Below are positions 1-6,377 of a DNA stretch of 15,574 bases, piece after piece. Position numbers and translations under genes: made by a program. This DNA comes from an uncultured Selenomonadales bacterium (lineage in GTDB: Bacteria > Bacillota > Negativicutes > Selenomonadales > Selenomonadaceae): contig CALGGP010000168.1 of assembly GCA_937915885.1 (NCBI GenBank), forward strand, positions 1 to 15,574, given 5' to 3'. The stretch's first letter is position 1. Each line of letters starts with the position of its first letter. The notes under the pieces are model-generated. The model was not told where the DNA came from. It made no database searches and saw nothing but the letters and a program-made list of their open reading frames with translations.

Positions 1-190
1 CCCGACGTCAAAGCCCGCGCCCCCGACGTCCAAGCCCCGCGCCCCGACTTCAAAGCCGCGCTCCCAACGTCAAAGCCCGCCCTCAACGTCGAAGCCCCCA
101 GCCCCCGACTTCAAAGCTCGCGCCTCGATTTCAAAGCTCGCGCCCCGATTTCAAAGCCGCGCCCCGACTTCAAAGCCCGCGCCCCCGAAC
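1..190. repeat. Degenerate tandem direct repeats, about 20-bp period
   Basis: Nine imperfect direct copies share the core GACTTCAAAGC. The cores start near 4, 25, 46, 66, 85, 107, 127, 147 and 166, and a partial tenth begins near 187. Core spacing is 19 to 22 bp, about two helical turns, with GC-rich linkers such as CCGCGCCC. The core varies at a few positions (GACGTC, AACGTC or GATTTC in place of GACTTC). The array begins at the window edge, so its full length is unknown, and it stops just before the Fic stop codon. Unit lengths are not multiples of three throughout, which argues against a protein repeat. It could be a minisatellite, an iteron-like protein-binding array, or part of a longer repeat that broke the assembly. 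No function can be assigned. Confidence 0.8.
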
Positions 191-194
191 CCCT

Positions 195-686
195 TTAAAT
201 TTCGCCGCCGCATGCATGATCGGCAATCCAATCGGCGAACGCTTTGACCGTTAATTGTCCTTCCGTCAAAAACATGATCTGATCGAATAATTTCTCGTCG
301 GAGCTCGATACATCGACGCCGTTTATTTTCAAGAACACCAACATTACATGCGCTGCCGTCCGTTTGTTGCCGTCCGCGAACGGGTGATTTTCGAGCAAAC
401 CGAAGCACAATTGCGCCGCTTTTTCAAATATCGAGCCGTATAAATCGACGCCGCCGAAGGTTTGAAACGGAGCGCGGACGGCGGAATCCAATAATTTTAT
501 GTCGCGCACGACGCGCCCGCCCGTCAACTGCTCATTGAATCCGAGGACGTCTTCCGTCGACAGCGGAATTATTTTTGCCGACCGTTCCTCCGTTCGAGCG
601 CGCGGCTCCAAGCCGTATGTCGCCAACATCGCGTAGAGCCGTCGCCGCTCCTTTATGATGTCGGCGGATATCTGCAATACATTCAT
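195..686 (-). CDS. Fic/Doc-family (death-on-curing) toxin-like protein
   Basis: This 163-aa protein carries the Fic core HPFADGNKRT at residues 101-110. The NKR ending without the second downstream Arg matches Doc-type proteins (HxFx[D/N]xNKR) better than classical AMP-transferring Fic proteins (HxFxxGNGRxxR). Doc of phage P1 phosphorylates elongation factor EF-Tu and halts translation. Upstream, residues 42-85 (LSTEDVLGFNEQL, then FGGVDLYGSIFEKAA) also fit the Doc layout. About 40 N-terminal residues precede the usual Doc start and look helical and charged; I do not recognise them. The start at 686 is chosen because GAGG lies four to five bases upstream, whereas a longer frame to 740 would overlap the preceding gene. 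The DUF499 stop is 7 bp upstream, so the two are probably co-transcribed and translationally coupled. No Phd-like antitoxin is adjacent, and no clear [S/T]xxxE[G/N] inhibitory motif was found. The modified target is inference. Confidence 0.85.
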   Translation of the reverse strand: MNVLQISADIIKERRRLYAMLATYGLEPRARTEERSAKIIPLSTEDVLGFNEQLTGGRVVRDIKLLDSAVRAPFQTFGGVDLYGSIFEKAAQLCFGLLENHPFADGNKRTAAHVMLVFLKINGVDVSSSDEKLFDQIMFLTEGQLTVKAFADWIADHACGGEI

Positions 687-693
687 CGCGACC

Positions 694-3405
694 TCAATCG
701 AAATTACAATTCGCGCGGATCGACTTGCAGTTGTCGGCAATCATTTTCTCCAGCTCCGCCGAAATGCCGTCCGGCACATCGATATCGACCGATAAACGAA
801 TCCGAACGCCGTCAAGCCCCGCAAAGTGCGACACAATTTCGCCCGCGCAGTTGGTAAAATCCTTTCGCCACCGAGTGAGCTCAAGTTCCTTGTCCATATG
901 AAAATGCGTCGGCGGCAAATTTTCTTCGGGCGCGGACTCCGACGAATCGGCGCCTTCGATCTTAACTTCGTCTTCGACATCAACAGTGTCTTCGAGGTTG
1001 ACGACGAGCTTGATCGTCCCGATGTCATCTTCGATCGACACTTGCTCGACCGGCGGCGGCTCCTTGTACAAAACATTATCCGCCAACACAAAAAGTTTCT
1101 TCAACTTACCGTTATTGATCGCCGCGAACAACGCGCTCGGACCGATGAGCCGCGGCAGATAACAATACGTCATAAAATATTCCCCAAGCTGATCCACCTT
1201 GACGGAGTCTTTGTCTCGCCAAATGTACTCGTCCAAAAATCGTTTCAACGCATTCGGACCCAACGACGGCAACAATCGCTCGTCACGCAAAAATTTTTTC
1301 TCCGCCGCAAGAATGTTGTCGCCCGTCGTGCAGTTGATATTCTCAACATACCAATGAATGTCGCCGACGTTTTTTTCGTCGGTGTACGGCGCAAGAATTT
1401 TGCTGTACGCTTGCGATACCTTCATCTTAAAAGTTTTTTCCGACGTGTCGCGATTGTTGATCGCATCTTTGCGCCGAATGTCGTCAAGATTTAAATCCTC
1501 ATTCAACGCATCGCGCCACGCCATGTATTCGCGCGCCGCATCGTCGAGCACCTTCAAATTTTCCGCGTCCGTCGCCATGAACAACAACATATTTTGATGC
1601 CGACGCGGAATCGAGCCCCGAGTCTGCAAAATTTTTTTCGCCGCGTCCGTCGCCGCATTCTCATCAATCCCATCGACATACGCAAGCCCCGACGGCAGGA
1701 TCACCAGCCGCACCGTCTGATCGTCAAGTATATCATTCGAGACGCGCGGACAGATGTGCACCGTGTTCAGATACGTGCCGCGTTGCTTCCAACTTTCGAG
1801 CTGCTTCTCGATCACTTCTTCAACGTCGTCGACGGTGTACTTCTCGCGCTTGTCGGCTACCCATTTGCGCAACGTCGGCGTCACTCCGAACCACACACGA
1901 TCGCCTTGCGCATACAAGTAATGCAAACTCGTCTTGAGCGTCGACAGCGCATCGTTGAACGCCGCAATGTTTTTCGCGTCCGACGGTTGGATCGTCCCCA
2001 ATCGGATCGCCTTGTCGTCGAGCCCGCGCACCATGCTCTCGCGACTGCCGGGCGCCGTCCCCATGAAGATCGTCCGCGATATTTTCACCGCCGCCTTCAA
2101 CTTCCCGAAATTATTTCGACCGCCGTCAATTTTATACGCTTTCGAGTTGCCGCCGTCAACGTCCCCATCCACTATCGAGCCCCAATTGCCCTTGAGCAAC
2201 TTCGTCAGCTCCGCGCGCACCGTCGTCTCATTCCCCAATTGAATATTGTCCAACGGGATATCGCTCGGCAATATCATCGCGCCCTTGTCGCCCGTCATCC
2301 ACAGATGATGCAACACTTTCGCCATCAGCCGCAATATCCCGCGCGTCTTTTGAAATTGCTCAAGCCCCGTCCACTGCTCGTAGAAGAAATCAAACAGCTG
2401 CGGGTGGATCGGATAACACGACCGCAATCTCTCGCGATACTCCGATTGCCGCGTCTCGCTCGGAAAATTATTCGGTCGCTCGCAATACATCTTGAAAAAC
2501 TCATCGCAAACTTTATTGCGCGCCTTCGTGTCTTGACATTGCTTAAACAGCCGACGCCGCACGATCTCGTAGCCCTCGGTCGCCGTCGCCGCCGACCACA
2601 CCGACTCCACACGCCCGAAAATTTTTTCCAGCTCCGCCAATAATTTTTCGCCGCCTTCGTCGCCCGTCTCGATCTTCGACGCCGGCAGCGTCACCACCAA
2701 CGCCGTCCGATCACTCGCTCGCGCCGCTTCCGTCAATTCTTGCATGAAACTCGTAAAGTTGTTGACGGTGAATCGCGATCGAACTTTGTCCTCGCGCAAT
2801 TTCCGACCGTAGGCGATCAGCTCGTCCATCAGAATTAAACACGTGCCCGCGCCGTCCAACATTTTTTTCAACAGCGCGCTCCCCGGCGCAAAGCCCGCCT
2901 CGTCGTTCTCGCGCATCATCTCATACAGCTCGGGCTTGCCCGTCGACGCCGACAATTGCGCCGCGATCTCGCCCCATAACGTTTCGCGCATCGGATTTTG
3001 CGACGAGCCGACCACCACCGCCGTATGCGTCCGCGGGATGAACTCCGCTTCCGCCGCATTCAATATCTCCCGCACCGCCGACGATTGCTCCGCGCGGAGC
3101 CCGCCCCCGAATAAATGATACAGCGCCAGCAGACTGTGCGTCTTGCCGCCCCCGAACGACGTCTTCAACTGGACGATCGGATCGCCCGCGTTCAGGCTCA
3201 ACCGCCGCATCACGTTGACCAGCAAACTTTTCAGCCCGCCCGTCAAATACGTCCGCGAAAAAAATTTTTGCGGATCGCTGTACTCGACGCTCCCGCCGCC
3301 GCTCACCACCTGCGCCAAATCCGCCGCAAACTCCGATTGCTCGAATCGCCCGCCGGTCACGTCATCATTCGGCTCGATCACATCGCGCCACGATTTTAAA
3401 TTCAT
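694..3405 (-). CDS. DUF499-family AAA+ ATPase of a defence-like cassette
   Basis: This protein of about 903 aa opens with MNLKSWRDVIEPNDDVTGG and a following FEQSEFAADLAQV, typical of DUF499 (COG1483) ATPases. Walker A is GGGKTHS near residues 85-91 and Walker B is LILMDE near 190-195. The C-terminal third has a strongly acidic linker (EDTVDVEDEVKIEG) before a last small domain. DUF499 proteins accompany DUF1156 methylases and helicases in predicted phage-defence loci, and resemble the large P-loop ATPases (BrxC/PglY) of BREX in size and position. An ATP-dependent role in coordinating methylation and restriction is inference. The start at 3405 has GGGGGCGATGAG directly upstream and matches the family N-terminus; an in-frame extension to 3453 looks non-coding. 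It follows the methyltransferase gene by 175 bp and leads directly into the Fic/Doc gene. Confidence 0.88.
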   Translation of the reverse strand: MNLKSWRDVIEPNDDVTGGRFEQSEFAADLAQVVSGGGSVEYSDPQKFFSRTYLTGGLKSLLVNVMRRLSLNAGDPIVQLKTSFGGGKTHSLLALYHLFGGGLRAEQSSAVREILNAAEAEFIPRTHTAVVVGSSQNPMRETLWGEIAAQLSASTGKPELYEMMRENDEAGFAPGSALLKKMLDGAGTCLILMDELIAYGRKLREDKVRSRFTVNNFTSFMQELTEAARASDRTALVVTLPASKIETGDEGGEKLLAELEKIFGRVESVWSAATATEGYEIVRRRLFKQCQDTKARNKVCDEFFKMYCERPNNFPSETRQSEYRERLRSCYPIHPQLFDFFYEQWTGLEQFQKTRGILRLMAKVLHHLWMTGDKGAMILPSDIPLDNIQLGNETTVRAELTKLLKGNWGSIVDGDVDGGNSKAYKIDGGRNNFGKLKAAVKISRTIFMGTAPGSRESMVRGLDDKAIRLGTIQPSDAKNIAAFNDALSTLKTSLHYLYAQGDRVWFGVTPTLRKWVADKREKYTVDDVEEVIEKQLESWKQRGTYLNTVHICPRVSNDILDDQTVRLVILPSGLAYVDGIDENAATDAAKKILQTRGSIPRRHQNMLLFMATDAENLKVLDDAAREYMAWRDALNEDLNLDDIRRKDAINNRDTSEKTFKMKVSQAYSKILAPYTDEKNVGDIHWYVENINCTTGDNILAAEKKFLRDERLLPSLGPNALKRFLDEYIWRDKDSVKVDQLGEYFMTYCYLPRLIGPSALFAAINNGKLKKLFVLADNVLYKEPPPVEQVSIEDDIGTIKLVVNLEDTVDVEDEVKIEGADSSESAPEENLPPTHFHMDKELELTRWRKDFTNCAGEIVSHFAGLDGVRIRLSVDIDVPDGISAELEKMIADNCKSIRANCNFD

Positions 3406-3580
3406 CTCATCGCCCCCGAAAATTTTATTCGACGCTCCAAAAAAAATTCCCACGCCTTTCGACTGCGGGCTTTAAATTTTTCCCAATCCCAAATTCGATC
3501 TCGAGCCAATCAGACATCAAATCCGCTCCCGCCGACGCTCGACGCCATACGTCCAACTGCCGTCATACGATCCTCTGCCG
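3406..3580. other. Intergenic gap with remnant of methyltransferase 3' end
   Basis: This 175-bp spacer interrupts an otherwise compact minus-strand operon. Positions 3494-3523 match 3644-3673, inside the 3' end of the methyltransferase gene, at about 26 of 30 bases. The minus-strand translation reads DLMSDWLEIE here against DLVSDWSEIE in the gene. Flanking bases do not align. This looks like a decayed partial duplication or an old gene-end rearrangement. No convincing terminator or promoter is seen, so the downstream genes may still be read from upstream. Confidence 0.5.
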
Positions 3581-6310
3581 TCAAAACAGCTCCTCTTGAT
3601 GCGCCTCGGGCGGGCGCTCCTTCAGCCACTCCGCGCGCGCGTTTTCGATCTCCGACCAATCAGACACCAAATCGTTATACGCCGTGCCTTCCTTCGACCA
3701 CGATTTTTTCTCGCATATGTCGTAGAGCCGATACGCCAAATTTTTCAGCGCGTCCAAACTGCCGTCGTACTTCGACAACAACAGCCCGCCGCCCTGCCGT
3801 CCGCCTTTTTCATACGCCAACACCAAGCTCTGCACCCACAACCATGCGCAATCCGCTTTGACGAGCGCCTTCAGCCAATCGCCGTTCAGTTTCGTCGGCT
3901 CGTCGAGCACAGGCATCTCGTCCCGATCGCGCAGCCTCACTCGACCGCGCGCCGCTATCACCGTCTGCAGCTCCTGAAGTTTTGCTACCGACGTGTTTTT
4001 CGAGCGCGCCAGACCGTCCGCGTCCCCGAACGCGATATCGTTGAACGCGCATTGCCTGAACAGATCGGCGCAAAATTGACTCGACGCGTCCAGCCGCAGG
4101 CTTTGACCGTTGAAGTATTCGTCCAGCTCCGCGTTGATGATCTTCAGCGCGTCTCGCACGCTCAGCTCGTTATCGTTCAGGTCGACGATTTTATCATAGC
4201 GCGAGTAAACGGCGATGCCCGGTCCGATCGCCGCCTGCGCCATGTCCACCGGCGCGATGTTCGTCTGCTGCATTTTCGACAGCGCCGTCTTCAATTCCGC
4301 TTTGAGCGCGCGCCCGAACTCGTTTTTGCCCTGACATTTATTTTCGGGATCGCGCTTCCGACATGCCAACACGATCGACGACGCCAACGCGTTTACGTTG
4401 TTTTTCAATGCCGTCGTCAATTCCGTCCGCATGGGCCACGTCGCCGTGATTTGGAAGCCCGCGCGGATCAAGGCGTTCAACATCGTCTCCCAACCCGTTG
4501 ACGCCGTGCCGTCGCTCGTCGAGTCCTGTTGTTTGAAGGCATAATAGATCGTCGTCGGGAAATCGGGGCGGGCGATCGCGTAAATATTTTTCAGCGCCTC
4601 AAACATTCCGTCCTCGAAAAATTTTTTTGCCGCCGCCTTGTCGCCGCCATGACGATAGGGAGACGCGATAAGTTCATTTTCTTTGTCGAAAGTCATGCGT
4701 CCGAAGAGATCGGGATGAATATTTTTAAGCAATCTGCGGAGCCACACAAAAAAAAACTCCGACAGATCCGCATAGCCGATATTGTCATAGTACGGCGGAT
4801 CGGTCGACACCATGACGTTGCTCAACGGAATTTTTTTCATTGCGTTATGTATAAAAGGATTAGATATAAATGCTTTGCTGCCGACCGTCGTCGGCAACTT
4901 TTCAACGCTTTTGTAAATCCATTGGAGCATGTTATCGAAACAGCCGCTGGAGTTTGAAAACGGATTGGCTTCTGCGAAGTTCCAAGACATAGGAATTGAC
5001 TGACGAATAAATATTTGAGCCATCCCATCACGAGTATTATCCCAATGACAAATTGAATTACAAAACATTGCCTGCTTATCTATTAAAAAAGCCAAGTACG
5101 CGGTGATAGCGTCGGCATAATTTTTTTCGCCGCCGTCATCGAGCACCCGGCTCCGAATCTCTTCAATCAGATCGCCGAAGGTCGTCAGCGCCTTCAACTG
5201 CCGATTGGTGAACAGTTGATGCCACTCCCTGATGCCGTACTCTTGGACGCGGAACCCCAACGCCTTTTCGGGCAACTCACCCTCGGGATAATCTTCGGGC
5301 TTGTCGACGGCGGCGATGCGTTCGTGCTCTTCGTCCGGCGGCAAATAAATTCTGCCCTTGTCGCCCTCGGCAACGATCGCCATCAGTTGAGCGCCCATGC
5401 GCCCCGCCTTCGCTTCCGCGCGGACATGCGTCAACGGACTGATCGCGCCGCAAAACAAACATCGAGCGCCGTGCTTGTCGACCGTGCCGTCGGGAATGTT
5501 CTTACCGTCCGTGCGAATTTCAAAGCGAATTTTGTCGCCGTCGACGATCGGCTCGACGAAAGTATTTTTCTTGGTCGACAGTTTGAAGGAATGAACGAGC
5601 GGCATGCGCCGACCGCAAGTCGGATTCGAGCACTTGACGGTGCGCGTCCACAACCAAGCGATCACCGTCGCGTCCGTGCCGTCGTCGAGCTTGACAGTCG
5701 GATATAAATTGCCGATCTCGTCAAAGGCGCGCGCCTTCAAAATTTTGCCGTAGTGGAGAATGTCTGCGGCAAGCCCCGTCGCGCCGTGCCAGCCGGTAAT
5801 GTTTTGCTCGGGTGGAATGTTGAGAGGCGGACGGTCTTTGAACTGCGCGGGGATTTCGATCATCGCGCGATTGATCATGACGGCGACGGGATTGATGTCG
5901 GCGGCGAAGGATTTCAAGCCGAGGCGCTGAGCCTCAAGCGGAATGCTGCCGCCGCCCGCAAACGGATCGAGCACCTGCGGCAAATTATCTCCGACGGATT
6001 TTTTGATCTCGTTGAGCGCGTCCGCAAAAATTTCTTCGTCGCCGCTGTTCTTCCAATCGACGAGCTTCTCGATGATCTTACCAAGGCGATCGCGTTCGTC
6101 TTTCTGATCTTGCTCGGTCGGAAAAAGTTCGGGGTGCTCGGACGGATCATCGACCATCGACGCGAAAAGCACGGCGCGTACCGTCGCCAACGGTCGGCGC
6201 GCCCAATACAAATGGAGTGTCGACGGGTGCCCGTGGCGGATCGATTTCTCCGTCTCGGACGCCCTGTTGATCACGTCAAGCGGGATCGTCACTTCGATTA
6301 ATTTTTTCAT
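3581..6310 (-). CDS. DUF1156 N6-adenine DNA methyltransferase (PglXI-like)
   Basis: This protein of about 909 aa is a predicted site-specific DNA adenine methylase. It begins KKLIEVTIPLDVINRASE, then HGHPSTLHLYWARRPL, the hallmark of DUF1156 (COG1743). The S-adenosylmethionine motif I is LDPFAGGGSIPLE near residues 114-126, and the catalytic motif IV is DPPYY near 504-508. Two Cys pairs (CSNPTC near 227-232 and CLFC near 284-287) suggest a zinc ribbon between them. COG1743 methylases occur in type 3 BREX as PglXI and in other defence loci, where they mark host DNA. The start at 6310 fits the family N-terminus and has AAAGGA about 15 bases upstream; ATG at 6325 and TTG at 6337 are alternatives. 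It lies about 70 bp downstream of the helicase gene. The recognition sequence cannot be read from the protein. Confidence 0.9.
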   Translation of the reverse strand: MKKLIEVTIPLDVINRASETEKSIRHGHPSTLHLYWARRPLATVRAVLFASMVDDPSEHPELFPTEQDQKDERDRLGKIIEKLVDWKNSGDEEIFADALNEIKKSVGDNLPQVLDPFAGGGSIPLEAQRLGLKSFAADINPVAVMINRAMIEIPAQFKDRPPLNIPPEQNITGWHGATGLAADILHYGKILKARAFDEIGNLYPTVKLDDGTDATVIAWLWTRTVKCSNPTCGRRMPLVHSFKLSTKKNTFVEPIVDGDKIRFEIRTDGKNIPDGTVDKHGARCLFCGAISPLTHVRAEAKAGRMGAQLMAIVAEGDKGRIYLPPDEEHERIAAVDKPEDYPEGELPEKALGFRVQEYGIREWHQLFTNRQLKALTTFGDLIEEIRSRVLDDGGEKNYADAITAYLAFLIDKQAMFCNSICHWDNTRDGMAQIFIRQSIPMSWNFAEANPFSNSSGCFDNMLQWIYKSVEKLPTTVGSKAFISNPFIHNAMKKIPLSNVMVSTDPPYYDNIGYADLSEFFFVWLRRLLKNIHPDLFGRMTFDKENELIASPYRHGGDKAAAKKFFEDGMFEALKNIYAIARPDFPTTIYYAFKQQDSTSDGTASTGWETMLNALIRAGFQITATWPMRTELTTALKNNVNALASSIVLACRKRDPENKCQGKNEFGRALKAELKTALSKMQQTNIAPVDMAQAAIGPGIAVYSRYDKIVDLNDNELSVRDALKIINAELDEYFNGQSLRLDASSQFCADLFRQCAFNDIAFGDADGLARSKNTSVAKLQELQTVIAARGRVRLRDRDEMPVLDEPTKLNGDWLKALVKADCAWLWVQSLVLAYEKGGRQGGGLLLSKYDGSLDALKNLAYRLYDICEKKSWSKEGTAYNDLVSDWSEIENARAEWLKERPPEAHQEELF

Positions 6311-6377
6311 TGGACATAGTTTCATTCCTTTCGACAAAAAAGTTTACGGCAGACAAAAAATCGCCGCAAAAATTTTA

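Noticed and set aside
1..190. CRISPR array
   Set aside because: The units are about 20 bp with an 11-bp degenerate core and no unique spacers of constant length; there are no cas genes.
1594..2643. Plus-strand 349-codon ORF
   Set aside because: It lies antisense to the DUF499 gene, is Arg/His-rich in a way typical of GC-rich shadow frames, and shows no known motif.
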